Positions 8,103 through 19,617 of a DNA stretch of 64,000 nucleotides are shown here, piece after piece (positions within the stretch are counted from its first letter, which is position 1; each line of letters opens with the position of its first letter). The DNA is from Kappaphycus alvarezii (Eukaryota; Rhodophyta; Florideophyceae; Gigartinales; Solieriaceae). The notes under the pieces were generated by a model that had not been told where the DNA came from, searched no databases, and worked only from the letters and a program-made list of their open reading frames with translations. Where the stretch lies: NCBI GenBank assembly GCA_002205965.3, contig NADL03000060.1, forward strand, positions 186,001 to 250,000, written 5' to 3'. The translations under genes and the position numbers were made by a program.

Positions 8103-9240
8103 CTTGCACACCCGCCAGAAATAAAACGCATTGTCCCCTCTCGAGAAACCTACTGTAACCCTGACAGCGGAATGGTCGTGAGGTATGGTGTCAGGCTGGT
8201 ATGGTGTCAGGCTCGGGCTGACACCATACTCACACCTGCCCACATTGCCACGTCACCACTGCCCTCCACACCCGCACCTCAACGCCCCACCACCAAGCAG
8301 ACAAATAGCCGATCCACCTCAGTCTCAATCCAAGTCCTCCCCTCGCCAAAATCCACCACCTCGCCAATCCTCCACTCTCTGACAACCGCACCTCCGCCAC
8401 CACCGCCACACACCCTGCACAAAGGTTTCCCAACACCCCGTGACGTACTACCGTACGCACTTGGCCACGCGCCTAGCGTGGAATGAATGTCCGAGATTCC
8501 GGGCGCTTGCCCGTCGTCCAGGTGTGCACTTGTATTTTATGGTGCGGCGGGGTGGTGCGTAGGAGGATGGGGGTGTTTTGGGGCTTTGAGGGCGTTGCTG
8601 TACTGCAAAACTGTACTCCCGTAGACCTGCACAACCGCGCATGGCAGCGACCAAGTCATGCGCACGTGCCGTCAAATTCGCGCGCTTTGTGTGCGATGGG
8701 TTGACACTGCGGGTCACGATGCATTGTCGATTTTGTAGTGCTTTTCGGGGCAAGGGGGCTTGCGCTTGTTGAGGGTGCCGGGCGATGCGGCGCGTGCAGT
8801 ATGCTGGTGAGTGTCCCGTGAGTGGGGGGAGGTTGTGCGGGGAGCGGGGGTGCTAGGTGTTGCGTGCGTGGTCTCGGGGCTGGAATGTGGTGTCGGAGTG
8901 CGGGACGGTCCTGCCGCGCGGGGTCGTTGTGGTTTGCTGGTGTTTGGGTTCGCGACCTTGGGCGCGAATTGGCATGACCACCCCTCTACCTCCACGACGG
9001 CCGTACAACCGTGACCCGTCTTTGCTTGGTGCCCATTGCGTCTGAACCTCTGGGCACTAGCCCAATTGTTCCTGCTAGCCTCCCTGGTGATTTTATCCGT
9101 ACTGTCTCTCGTCGCTTCTTACCGGGAACGGTGCGGTCGGGTGGAGGATCGATCAACGCTTCAGTTTTATTGTTTGGTTGTCTGTGGTCATGTCTGAGCT
9201 TTTTCGGGCCAGGAGAACGCCTGCATGGGCTATCCGGATA
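8103..9240. other. GC-rich stretch without a recognised gene, with a hairpin
   Basis: Short overlapping open frames on both strands have low-complexity Pro/Thr/Ser or Gly/Val content and no motif. At 8182-8213 a 16-base unit (GGTATGGTGTCAGGCT) is repeated twice in tandem; the second copy pairs perfectly with 8218-8229 (12-bp stem, 7-base loop). Confidence 0.5.
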
Positions 9241-9399
9241 GTTCGTTTAGGTTAGGTTGGGCACATCTTTAAACAGGCGAAACTTTCTGACTCCAGCTAA
9301 ATATCTGAAAGAGAATACCGCATGTACCGTGGGGGGGTCTTTACGTGTTTCTAAGCACGCAAACGTGTATAACGTGTACAACTGCAGTACGGTGTGGTG

Positions 9400-9830
9400 G
9401 TGGTAAATCTTTATGGGTTGTACAATGTTGCGCAGAAGCGTGCGGAGGGTATTCATAAATCAACTACGGATGCCGGCGGCGGGTAGAAACCTGTCGCGCC
9501 TGCATTATTTGGAACTAAACGCAAAACGGGTAACAGTCGCGGAGCTCCTGTTGAGGGGAGGAACCGCGACGGGAAGCAGCGAAGGAAGCAAGGCGGCGGA
9601 AAAAACCCTTGCCGTCGTCGAGCCAAGGCGCCATAGATATCAATCCCGACGGGGGATAGGAGGATATCGTTTGGTTGCAGTAAGTGTCGTAATGACGATG
9701 TTTCTCGCGCTCTGCGAGTGTTGTGGCAGCGCCTGCGGTAACCGTACTTGGCGAAATGTGGCGGCGTGCGGAGGGTGGGCGACAGTAACGTCGACGGCGA
9801 TATCGGTACTGTGAAGCCCGAACGGAGGGG
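9400..9830 (-). pseudogene. LINE fragment: RT thumb to zinc region
   Basis: It is closely similar in sequence to 13975-14120 plus 14914-15240 (same strand) and to 37630-37860, and similar to the inverse of 37369-37550. On the minus strand it encodes SPVGIDIYGALA..GFF, the region between RT thumb and zinc motif of the LINE family best seen at 57.9-59.2 kb. Frames are broken. The plus-strand open frame at 9413-9814 is a shadow. Confidence 0.65.
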
Positions 9831-10284
9831 AATCTTGACGGCGGTGGGAACTGCAGTACAGTACTGTAGAGGAAATACTGTACTCGTCGAGTAGGCGGCG
9901 GTGCTCACCTGACGGGCTTGCATCCCTTGAGGACAGAATGCGAAACGAGTTACCGTACTAGCAGATCCCGGAACTGAAGGGCAGGGGAGGAAATGCCGCG
10001 GATGGCAGTACGCACACTTACCAGCTAGACTAGAGAGGAGGGAATTGTGAGGTGTTTTATTGTTTCAAAGATATGGTCGATTGTGGCCCGGAATATTGTA
10101 GAGGGTGACAAGTAGTACTGCACTGTACTGTACTGTACAATATAGGTCCCGCCAATGGTTTGATTACAAATACAGAGGACTCTCAACCTTTCCATTACTC
10201 GCAGTAAACCAAACCATTTTTCCCATTCGACTGTAAGCCCCATTCACCCATTCAAGTAAAACCATTTTCCCCTGTACTGTACTG
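9831..10284. other. Spacer rich in TGTAC words
   Basis: No gene seen. TGTAC/GTACT runs occur at 9853-9885, 10110-10143 and 10270-10290. At 10050-10105 a minus-type LINE-tail motif continues into GGTCGATTGTGGCCCGGAA, also found near 12580. Confidence 0.4.
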
Positions 10285-10440
10285 TACCTTTTAATTTTCC
10301 ATATAAAGCCGGCTCAACGCCGGCCAGCAGGCATGCTGCGTTGGACATTGCGACCCTGGCAGCGTGCCTTTGGGTAAGCACCGCTCTGACCTTGCCATCG
10401 GTCTCCATCGCCCTAACGGCCACGTTCCGCGCGATATCAG
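10285..10440 (-). pseudogene. LINE C-terminal fragment
   Basis: Read on the minus strand it encodes ARNVAVRAMET then VLTQRHAARVAMSNAACLLAG, the last 45 or so residues of the LINE protein at 59.1-59.24 kb (ARNVATRARET, SNAACLLAG). No upstream part of this copy is attached, and the sequence above 10440 is unrelated. Confidence 0.75.
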
Positions 10441-11032
10441 TTATTAGGGTAATTCGATAGACTCTGCAAAGGGGGAATAGTGGGGTGATTTACTTCGTCG
10501 TCTCACACTTCTAGCAGGGAACTCTGCAAAGCAACTACTGCAAACGGTTCCACAAGGTATGGGGGGCACAGGGGTTCGTTTACTGTAACAAAAAGCTGCC
10601 TGATACCCAGTCAACATGTATGGTGGTAGGGATGAGTGCACGAGAGCGTTATAATACACTGAAGCGATGCACACCAAGAAAAGTCTGACGGGAGAGGGTA
10701 GGACAGAAGTAATGGGCCTTGACGAGTACTAAAGACAAGAGTAGTGGATCGCCTCTGGAATCCGAAAGGAGTTTTGGACTCCACAAGTACAACTGACAAC
10801 AACGCAAAAGCATCGCCTCCTGTAGTCCTGCAACAGGCACTCCTGGAAAAAGAAATGTGCCCACTAGAACGTGACCGAACACAGGAAAAATAGGAAGCTA
10901 CAAAAGGGTAAATGCATGGCTGAGCGTGGTCCCCATTGGCTTCGCATCCCTTACAACGGACCCAAACACTAATCTCATTATGCTCCAGTTGAAGACGCCC
11001 TCACTAACCACTACGGTAATTATGAAATCTCC
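10441..11032. other. No gene recognised
   Basis: Minus-strand frames here (10444-10882) are Ser/Leu/Pro-rich and show no motif. A minus-type LINE-tail motif lies at 10468-10494. Confidence 0.35.
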
Positions 11033-11431
11033 GTGGACACCAAAGCGTCAGTAAATAAAACCATCTTATTCGATAGTCTGCCCTGTTTGTCGACCACATC
11101 GGTGAGCAGTGGCTCTTCTGCAGCTTGCAGTCAAACCTCACATTGTCAAAAGCATGTTCAGTGCACCCGGTGCCTTACAAATTTGGTAGAAAACCACAAT
11201 ACCTACCTAACCTATTGGCCACATCGATATTTCATCAGCACTGTTGTGACAAAGACTTTGCCTGATGTCTTTAGCGTTGCATATCTACAATGCACAGGTT
11301 TCTTGATCGGTGAACATTTATATGTAGCTTCAGCAGATATGAGAGCCAACGATGCATTTCGTGACTCCATAGATCGAATATATCTTCCAATAGTAAAGAC
11401 ACCGAATGTTTCCCCTTTTGTGACTCTCTAA
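11033..11431 (+). CDS. Unrecognised open frame
   Basis: 132 codons, Ser/Thr/Cys-rich N-terminus (SLPCLSTTSVSSGSSAACSQ), no domain I recognise. Its last 20 codons run through a LINE-tail motif (11372-11420), so the end is not native. It may be a chance frame or a gene 3' part cut by the repeat. Confidence 0.2.
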   Translation: MDTKASVNKTILFDSLPCLSTTSVSSGSSAACSQTSHCQKHVQCTRCLTNLVENHNTYLTYWPHRYFISTVVTKTLPDVFSVAYLQCTGFLIGEHLYVASADMRANDAFRDSIDRIYLPIVKTPNVSPFVTL

Positions 11432-11515
11432 TACACTGACCTGCCCCCTAGTCTCGGATAATAACCGTCGTACATATCTAACCAGTAAAGCACCCCAAAT
11501 TCCCCCCCTTTTGTA
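11372..11515 (+). repeat. Two LINE-tail motifs in tandem
   Basis: 11372-11420 reads GATCGAATATATCTTCC..AGTAAAGACACC..TTTCCCC, and 11471-11515 reads CATATCTAACCAGTAAAG then CACCCCAAATTCCCCCCC. Both match the LINE 3' end in the same orientation, 50 bp apart. Confidence 0.6.
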
Positions 11516-12040
11516 ACTTTGGTCTCAAGCGTAGATACTGCACTGTATTCAATTGCTATTTTCGGCAATGAGGGAGAAGCTCGCGGTGTTTGTTCACAAA
11601 GTGAGGTCAGTTGTTTCCTGACGGATATGGTACAGTGGGCACGGGTTGCTGACTGACGGACCAAAAGGACGCCGTGATCTCCCCTGGAAACTTTTCTCCC
11701 GTCCGCAGAGGGTGAGAATGGCGTCCTCACATGTGATAGCAAATTTTTCTTTTTTGTTGGTATGAAGCCCATGGAGAACCCCAAGCAGTTCGAGATATAA
11801 CAGATCACCGGGTCACATTGGAAGCTGCGCTACACCAAATCGCGATGCACCTACGAGTGTATACTCTAGCAGAGAGAAGCAAGAAAGCTTGTCATATAGG
11901 ATGGGGCCGGAATAGTTTCTACGTGTCATGTAGAGGGGGCCTTGCGACGGGGTTGCCCCGCCACCGTGGTTGGGCATTCACACGGCAGGTGTTACCCATC
12001 AGCGACGACTTATCCCACATAACGCATTAGCCGCGTGGAA

Positions 12041-12087
12041 ATAACCGACCACATCTTCCATGCATTAAAATAACCCAAAAATCCCCC
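12041..12087 (+). repeat. LINE-tail motif
   Basis: Nearly identical over about 45 bases to 8057-8102 (ATAACCGACCACATCTTCC). Confidence 0.65.
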
Positions 12088-12179
12088 GGTGATGAATGCG
12101 GAATGCAGTGAGGATTTTTTGCGTTATGGGAGATTAATCTGGACCGATATGACTCGTTGTATTGAAGAACACGTTTCGC

Positions 12180-12360
12180 GGTTGTCTTTGGCTTCGGTTA
12201 CCGTTTTTGACAGTTGCTTCTAGTCATCCGTGCGATGGAACTGGTTTCAAAGGTGAAAGGTATTCTTTTACAGCGACTCTCCGCCTCGGCAGTAACATCC
12301 AATGCGGCTTCTTTGCTTGCTGTACTCCCCCCTACTTGCTGGTAGAGGGGGAAAATGGGG
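12180..12360 (+). pseudogene. LINE C-terminal fragment
   Basis: The plus strand encodes KVKGILLQRLSASAVTSNAA then SLLAVLPP and a stop, matching the end of the LINE protein at 59.15-59.24 kb. The nearby 12162-12368 frame is a shadow. A LINE-tail-like motif on the opposite orientation (12343-12375) touches its stop codon, so the tail is not its own. Confidence 0.65.
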
Positions 12361-12649
12361 TGTTTTAATGATTGACGGTAGCAGCAGTGATGTCCAATAC
12401 ATCGTTTGCCTGCAGACAGGCTTCGAGCCAGCCCTCTAGGCGCATGAGTGACACTAACCATTATCTGAACAAATTCAGCATCCACCGGGGATAGCCGAAC
12501 CGCACCTTTCAGATATTAAAGAACCAAATCGATTACTATAGGTAAATGTGGGGTGATTTACAATAATATTTGAATGATGTGGTCGTTTGTGGCCCGGAAT
12601 ATCCCACAGGTTACTAAAGGATGATTGAAAAATAGGCTAGCCTGTACAG

Positions 12650-12695
12650 TAGAGGGGGAAAAGTTTGGGTGATTTTACGCTTGGAAGGTATATTC
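12650..12695 (-). repeat. LINE-tail motif
   Basis: AGAGGGGGAAAAGTTTGGGT then GATTTTACGCTTGGAAGG; minus-orientation copy. A related copy lies at 12545-12600. Confidence 0.55.
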
Positions 12696-13027
12696 TATCT
12701 ACATCCGTCTTCTGCGCCTTACACGCCGAACTTCACGTTTCGACCTCTGGCGTTTGATTCCCTAGGTGCCCCTTCCCTGGAACTATTGCATTTATCGAGG
12801 AGTTAGTTCCGGATCGCGTCCAAGTGTCACTCGACAGTTGGCGTTATCCGCCGCCGTATCTACCAGCGACTGAGTTGCACCCTCTGGTCATCCATCGCTG
12901 AAGCTATCCTGTCGCGAGCCCCGATGCGCATGGACGACGAAGTACACCCGGTTAGATCTTAACCGTATAGTTAGGACGTGCGCAGTCCCAGTAGATACTG
13001 AACGCATTAAACTTCTTTCTATCTACT

Positions 13028-13181
13028 GAGGGGAAGTTTAGGGTGTTTTTACTGTTGGAAGATATATTCGTTCTATACATATATAGAGGGAAGTGCCATC
13101 AGCGCCTGCCTCAATATTTCAGGGTCGTTCTATACATATATAGAGGGAAGTGCCATCCGCGCCTGCCTCAATATTTCAGGT
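13028..13181. repeat. LINE-tail motif followed by a 57-bp tandem duplication
   Basis: 13028-13067 is a minus-orientation tail motif (GAGGGGAAGTTTAGGGTG). Next, a 57-bp unit beginning TCGTTCTATACATATATAG occurs at 13068-13124 and again at 13125-13181, with one base changed (CATCAGCG versus CATCCGCG). Confidence 0.8.
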
Positions 13182-13974
13182 ACATGCACACCACATCTAC
13201 AGTACTATATAAGTTGACCGGGTATCAGCCAGCTTATCTGCTGTAGTAAACGAACTCCCCGTTTTGCAACGCTTCTAGCTACTGTACCAAATGCGTATGA
13301 CGCTTTGCGGCAGTGGAGTCTCTAAAGTGTGACAGAAATATCGACGGGATACACCATACCTGAATCATTGATTCCACAAGGACCTGGTGCTGATTGCCCT
13401 ACATTGAAATGCGTGATTGTTGGATCATTGGCACACTGGTGAGTTCTTAAGGTCGGCTGTATTCAAATTTCTACTCACGAGCATGATGCTCTATCCAACA
13501 AGCGAGCCTACATTAAACTTCGACGCAGCGTTTTGCATTTTCCTTTCCTGCCCTTGTGAAAAGTGGCCATGGAGTGAAGGAAGCAGGGACGAAGGTAGAA
13601 TTGGGTTTCAGAAGGATAGGGCACAGGGTCAATGAAGTGTTGCTAGATTCTCCAAGAATCTAGGTGGGCCACTTTTACAGAAAGTGCTGTTGCTACTGTA
13701 CGTACTATAGAACCTCCATATTACGCTAGTGCAAATGCAGTAGAATATAGATTTACAACTACGCAGCACGCAATGAATAAATAAACGATGATGTGTGCTA
13801 AATGCGTTCCGCTTTATTGTATGTCGACAAGTCCGCACTACACAAAACCGCGGGTTCTGCTTGACAGCCGATAGATTCCCTTTCAATTAAAAACAAAGAG
13901 GAGAAAATAAAGCTCTCAGACAGAAAAATAGCAATCGATTTGGTTCTCTAATATTTGATTCGACAGCATTGATT
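13182..13974. other. No gene recognised
   Basis: Short frames on both strands (13417-13635 plus, 13629-13886 minus) show no motif. Confidence 0.35.
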
Positions 13975-14129
13975 TGTACAGTGATGGTAAATCTTTACGA
14001 TTTGTATAGGGTGGCACAGAAGCGTGCGGAGGGTATTCAGAAATTAACTACGAATGCGGACGGCGGGTGGAAACCTGTCGCGCCTCCATCACTTGGAGAC
14101 TAAACGCAAAACGGGTAACGAGGCTTTTA

Positions 14130-14330
14130 AGCGATAAACTGGAGGTATTACCTTTACACGCAGAAATTTACTCCCTTTTACGTTTCTCTCCTCATTCCCC
14201 TTTTCTTTGTTTTTCCCTTTACTTTCTTTTCTTTTGCACCAGGAATTTTACATTTCTTTATACTCTATCCTTTCCTTGCTTCTCTCTCTATGAGCGATTA
14301 CCTTCCCTTTGAGTGTAATTCTTTGAGCAT
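14130..14330 (+). repeat. Pyrimidine-rich dispersed repeat
   Basis: It matches the inverse of about 16780-16990: both share CTTTACTTTCTTTTCTTTTG and TTTTACATTTCTTTATA. Part of the insertion in the LINE; function unknown. The open frame across it (14067-14312) is low complexity. Confidence 0.65.
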
Positions 14331-14554
14331 TCTCCGTTTATTTGATCTCGTCTCCATAAATATCTTACTCCTTAATCATATATTTCTAAACATGATACTC
14401 GCCATAGATCACCCTTTTTAGGCGGTTTTCACTAACTCCCACTGCAGGTAATTTTCGTTTACTTTTTTTGCTTCAGCGGGCCTGTCAATCTGAGCCATTC
14501 GGCGCTATTTAAACAAGTCAGGCACCGCCTAAATTTATCTTGATCCCTATAACA

Positions 14555-14830
14555 ATGAAAGGCGACCATTCACACCCCTTGGCAGCCATCATGCACCGAA
14601 TCCCTTCTTCTCGCCCTATTGCCAAAAACCGTTACCCTCGCCCCATCACCGTCTCTCTTTATTCCACTCTGGACGATCGACTTCGAGGACTACCTCCGTC
14701 ACCAAACCCGGAAACGCTTCACCGAGCTCGTTGCTCGTCACCTGGTTGAGATCAAAGCACGGGAATCGGTACGGGTGACTTGAAGAGGAGGATGGTAAAT
14801 AACGAGAGTGCTTCGAGAAGTAGATGACCC
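14555..14830 (+). pseudogene. Acidic-protein family, N-terminal piece (copy 1)
   Basis: From the ATG at 14555 (MKGDHSHPLAAIM) the frame holds a Pro/Ile/Arg-rich start. After one frame change near 14665 it reads DFEDYLRHQTRKRFTELVARHL, then VEIKARESV and a stop. The middle motif matches PTDYNDYCRRL..VRE at 60.9 kb, PTDRDEYLRPQTKKNLIEFARHF at 55.55 kb and PTDVEDCLRRQIRKLL at 28.88 kb. The acidic part and C-terminus are missing; sequence returns to LINE at 14914. Confidence 0.55.
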
Positions 14831-15579
14831 GTAGCACTTCAGTCGCTCAATACGACTCTCATTTACGCTAGTTAGTGGGTCCCTTTTTTCGTTGGCGTCA
14901 TTGCTACCCTATCAGAAGTCGCGGAGCTCTTGTTGAGGGGAAGAAACGCTATAGGTATCGACAAAGGAAGCAAGGTGGCGGAAAAAACACTTGAAGTCGT
15001 CACCCAAGGCGCTATAGATATGAATACCGATGGGGGAGAGGATTATATTGTTTTGGTTGCTGTAGGTGCCGTGATGACGTTGTTTAACGCGCTCTGCGAG
15101 TGTTTCTTCAGCGTCTGTGGCAATGCAACTTGGCGGGATGTGGCGGCGAGCGGAGGGTTTGGGAACAGTAACGTCGACGGCGATATCGGTACTGCGGAGC
15201 CAGTGGGCCACGTGAATTTAAATATCCATTCGTAATGCGTGGGATTCCGAATTCCCAGACAATTTGGGGACCTGGTAGGGGAGCGGATGCTAGATGGGGG
15301 CGACAATCCCAACTTCCTTACAGAAGCGGGCAAGAATGTTGCGGAGGACGTGATGTGGACGAGTCATTCCATCTTTGTATTTGCAGGTATGCACAGTGCA
15401 GTACAATGCTTCCACCATCGGTAAAAGTATTTGATATGAAATACAGATTTACGAATCCAAAAAGGTTCCAGCAAATCCATACACCTCAATAAAGAAACAT
15501 CCCCTTTCCCCCCCATATTTGAAAAGTGCGGTTCAGCTAGACACACGGTGTATGCTAAGTGTGTTCAGGATACAGAGAA

Positions 15580-15665
15580 GTGTCGTTCGTGCGCCTAAGG
15601 GGCTGGCTGAAAGCCTTTCAGCAGGAATGATGCATTAGACACCATCACTGCTTCCGTAGTAGTAA
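15580..15665 (-). pseudogene. LINE C-terminal scrap
   Basis: The minus strand encodes TEAVMVSNASFLLKGFQPAP and a stop, similar to AAAAVMSNAACLLAGLP at the LINE end. Confidence 0.55.
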
Positions 15666-16600
15666 ATGTGGAGTCGAGAAATGCTCGGCTCGGAAGGGTT
15701 CACTTTTTGTGAAACTTTGATTCTCTTAATGGAACGACTGTCCTTGATAAATTCAACGATCACTCCAGAGTGAAACTGGACACACTGTTGGTATAGCGCA
15801 GGTTTTTGTATGCAGACCTAATCACTAGATTCCAATCCTTGATTTCTGTCCTCCTTCTACGAAGTACACCTTTTTTCTTCCTTTCGGTCGGCTTAGGATA
15901 CGATTTTCTCGCGAGACTTAATACTTGGGCGCGGTACTTGCGGTTACGACTTTCTCGAGTATGGCACTCCGTCCCTGTGGATGCTGGACAGAGCTTTGCA
16001 CCCTTTCTTTTCCCAGTAGATGACGTCCTTGACTGGGATTGATGCACACAATTTGATCCCTGGAAGCCTTTTGTTTATCGGAACTGGGCATTATCCCGAA
16101 GGTTCAGAGTACAATAGAATGTCACAACCCACTCCAAATCGGACAATCTAATAGAGATTTTGACCTTCTGTCGGATTGGAAGAAACTCACAGAACAGATA
16201 AACTTTTGTCGATATACCGGGTGTGGGGGTTTAGGCGCACACTAGGTATTAGCTGGTTCAACTGTTGTTGTCGGCTGCATTTACCATCTTCACCGTTCCT
16301 TCCAAATAGAAATTCCGATAACTTCCCTATCGCTGACAAAGAGGCCTACCGCTAAGAGCAGTTCGCCATCTTGCTCCAAACCGACAATGCTTTAACATCG
16401 TAAACAGAGCCAACCACATGCACTCCTTAGTAATTCCCACCCATACCAATCCTTCCCAACTAGATCAACTCGTCCTATACACTTCCTACATCGCTAGAAA
16501 ATCCTATTTCGTAAAACTGAATAACTCATATCCCTTTTAATCGAGCCCGCCTTCTCCTAGTCAACATTCATAAGCAACTTCCCTTTCCCTATGGAATACC
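15666..16600. other. No gene recognised
   Basis: Overlapping frames at 15760-16047 on both strands show no family motif. Confidence 0.35.
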
Positions 16601-16601
16601 T

Positions 16602-16990
16602 TCAGCTACAAGATAATATCTTCGACACAGGAGCGTTGCACGCGACTCTCTGCGTTAGGAGCATGCTCCGAGCCTCGCGCATTCGCGGGTTGCGAAGCCT
16701 TTTCCCGCCCAGTCGTACCAAGGGAGAACGAGGCTTCGGCCCGTCCGATTGGCTGAAGATCAAATAAAAGGAGATGAATAAAAGAATTGCTATCAAAGGG
16801 GAAGGTAATAGCTCATAAAAGAGGAGGAAGAAAAAGGAAAGATTATAAAGAAATGTAAAATTCGTGGCGCAAAAGAAAAAGAAAGTAAAGGTAGAAACAA
16901 AAGGTGTGAATGAATACAGAAACTTAAAACGGAGTGACTTTGTGCGCATAAGGATAATGCTACAAGTTTCTCTCTTAACAGATGTTGTTG
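16602..16990 (-). repeat. Dispersed repeat, inverse copy of 14130-14330
   Basis: 16780-16990 on the minus strand matches 14130-14330 on the plus strand, including a T-rich core. The minus-strand frame across it (16602-16949) is Phe/Leu-rich because of base composition; I do not take it as a membrane protein. Confidence 0.55.
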
Positions 16991-17727
16991 AAATACTATA
17001 GTCTTGATGGTAACTAATCCCCCCTGAGGTCCTAATCCGATGGTCCCTACTAACGGATTTGGTTTATTGCAGTGCTGCACGCCAATACTCGGGACACCGA
17101 TCCTGTACGCCGGTATGCACCTCAGACCTTTCTTTACGTACTGTTATTGCGCCCAGACTTGACTCCAGGTGGCCACGTGGCGTCAACTAAAATATTTCAC
17201 CGTTTGAAAACTTGAGCTTCCCCTAAGCGTTGACGGTGCGAATTTTGGATCGAGAATGAGGGAAATTCTTGCTTCCCTCGCCGATTACTTGGGAGAAAGT
17301 GGAAATTGTCTCTAGGCTTGGCGTAGAACTTAGTTGGAACCCAGAAAGTCGGGGATGGGAACGGTAGCTTGTGTAGGCTCGCGCCCTTAGCGGGTGGAAG
17401 GAAAACGGGAAGTTTTTGGGTTATTTTAATGTGTGGAAGACGGTTTTATCTACGTCGCTAGTGCGTTATAAAGGATAAAGAAAACGGGAAGGAGAAATTT
17501 TGCAAAAAGTACATATTGCAAGTTGAGGAGAGGGGTGGGGCTCTACCTCAGTGCAAGTGGGGCTACGCTCAGGCAAGGCAGGCGCATGCGGGTGGGAAGG
17601 GGTGAGAGGATATGGGGAAGGATGGAAAGGGAAAGGGAGCCCGTTGAATAGGTGGATGTAAAGGGTACTAACCTCTTTCCATTTTTTTTAATTTATTCAT
17701 TCGAATCAAGGAACTACGGAGGACATC
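16991..17727. other. No gene recognised
   Basis: A minus-orientation LINE-tail-like motif lies at 17403-17445 (GGGAAGTTTTTGGGTTATTTTAATG). Otherwise nothing identifiable. Confidence 0.35.
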
Positions 17728-18575
17728 ATGGCGCGCGGTCTTTCCATCGTCGTATTTGCAGATGAGCGCATACTTATCGGATTGATCAAGCAGTGGAGAG
17801 ACCTCAGAGGAACGATGCGAACATACAGTAAAGCCAGCCGGAATCTAGAAAAGATTATAACCCAGGCGCAGGGAAACATCCGGGCTTGGATTGCCAAGTC
17901 CGTTCCACGGTGGGGGTGGGTGGGACAAACTGGAGAAAAAACCGGCAGAGGAAGATTTCCAAACAGAGAGTATTCCCGCCCGGTCATGGACAGACAAGGA
18001 ATGTTAGATGTGGTCAAACTTTAAACTATGCAGCCCAGAAGCGATTGAAGATTGGAGACATTCTGCAGGAACAGGTGGGAGACATCCACGGAACAAAGCT
18101 GTAGAAGTAGCGGAAATCGATCGGGTAAGATAAAGGGCAGATAATAAAGAAATCGCACACCTTGGCACTTCTAGATGCAAATCGTCCGAAGAAAGAAAAG
18201 GACCGAGAAGGTGAGAGATGATACGGAAAAAAATCATCAAAGAGGGCGCATAGGCGGACTTAAGGATTTCGAATGTTCGGTAGAGACAATGAAAGCCCTG
18301 AGAGACAAGGTGGGAGGCTTGCTTCAATTTCGTTCAAGTGCGAGGGCCATAGATTTGAGTGGAAGAGTCCCGTCCATTTCGTAGATCTGTTTGGGCAGAG
18401 AGGTCCCAATAGATACAAATCTTACAAACACTGGCACAGAAACTGTGCAGATGATAAGATAGCTGGGCGACGTCGAATTACTGCAGGCAAGAAAAGATGT
18501 GATCGACGGCGGCCTGGTGGGAGGCGAATGATTCGGCTACGAAATTATCAGAGTAGACAAGAGAGCCATGGATAG
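17728..18575 (+). pseudogene. Unrecognised decayed coding region
   Basis: Three plus-strand frames follow one another (17728-18024, 18175-18384, 18273-18575) with Lys/Arg/Glu-rich, protein-like composition: IKQWRDLRGTM.., ERILIGLI, ECSVETMKALRDKVGG. No motif lets me name them. Position just before a Ty3 integrase piece allows a retroelement gag or pol remnant. Confidence 0.25.
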
Positions 18576-18665
18576 TAAATCCCAAGGAAAAAGGAAAGGT
18601 GCACGGAAGAAATAAAGCTGGAGTACTTTATTTGAGTCCGTAGGTATAGATTTTGGACATGCTCA

Positions 18666-19617
18666 ATGCATAGACAATGTGATCTCGGAAATGATAGCAA
18701 GCTCATTTCAAAGTTTCGGAATACACTGATGAATCTTCGTGGTGTGAAACCAGGAATTTCTACCATCAGGCACCTACAAAAAGATGGTTGTTCCGATACT
18801 ATGAATAGGATGATCGAGAAATATCTTCGTTGTTATTACTCTTATCATCAGGATGACTGGGATGAAACCGCTACCTTCTGCAGAATTTGCATACATCTCC
18901 GCTGTTAGCGATGATCTGGTTATTTCACCGTTTGGGATTGATCTTAGACGGATACCTAAATCACAGTTAGGCTTTTTCGCTAGCAGCATTATAACTATCA
19001 AGAGTTTGGACGAATTTCGTGTCAAGCTCAAGGTTTCTCTTGAGGATGCGAAATATGAGTACAAAGTGGCAAAAGACCGGCAAGCTATTTACGATTAGAG
19101 GAAATACAAAGTTACAGACTATAAGGTAAGGTAAAAGCTATGGATTAATCGTTCACTGTTTACGGATGTGTATTCTAGGTCGCAGGATACGAAAAATCTT
19201 TTCGCGCAAAGATTTGGGCCATTTGTGGTTAAGGAGCTCATTGTTAAGAATTCTGTTCGATTGGATCTCACTGCTCACTTTAAGGTGCATCTAATTATTC
19301 ATATAATCCACAAAACATCAACCTTGGAGCAACCAGATGACATTTATGTACCTATTCCCCCTGTTTCTGAACCGTTTCAATTGAATACTGGAACAGAGAA
19401 AGTGGTTGAGGCTGTTTTAGCTCGAAAGAAATTTGGGCGGGGATACCAGTTCCTATGTTCAATGCGTGGTAACCCACGTCATGATGCGGAGTGGCAACCA
19501 AAGAGGAACTTTATAGATGTTATGGAAGATGGATCTGCCACGGTAACTGAGGCCTTAAGGAAGTATATTTGGAAACAAAATACACTACCGCAGCACCATT
19601 TACGAGAACGTCAATAG
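18666..19617 (+). pseudogene. Ty3 integrase and chromodomain fragment
   Basis: Three broken frames match the 3' end of pol in the element at 29.7-35.5 kb. 18780-18860 encodes DTMNRMIEKYLRCYYSYHQD, against EIMNRMVENYLRCYCSYHQD there; the catalytic E is D here. 18853-19098 gives SPFGIDL and SLEDAKYEYKVAKDRQ. 19168-19617 gives the GPF region (RFGPFVVKELI), HIIHKTST and a chromodomain (EKVVEAVLARKKFGRGYQF, then HDAEWQPKRNFID). No RT, gag or LTR is attached. Confidence 0.8.

Larger units (their letters stand above)
13975..15340 (-). pseudogene. LINE fragment split by a 0.8-kb insertion
   Basis: Two pieces, 14914-15340 and 13975-14120, together match 9400-9830. In the intact order the word AAACGCAAAACGGGTAAC is followed by AGTCGCGGAGCTC; here these are separated by 14121-14913. 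The minus strand encodes SPIGIHIYSALGDDFKCFFR and then PQQELRDF, part of the LINE region before the zinc motif. The insertion carries an acidic-gene piece. I do not see a clear target duplication. Confidence 0.7.

Noticed and set aside
9413..9814. 133-codon plus-strand frame, at first taken for an ankyrin-like or small membrane protein (AELLLRGGTATG)
   Set aside because: The same DNA at 13.98-15.24 and 37.63-37.86 kb fits LINE coding on the minus strand, and the order of its motifs matches the plus-strand LINE at 37.27-37.44 kb.
16602..17080. Phe/Leu-rich minus frames as a membrane protein
   Set aside because: The sequence is a T-rich dispersed repeat also present at 14130-14330, and the hydrophobic content follows from base composition.
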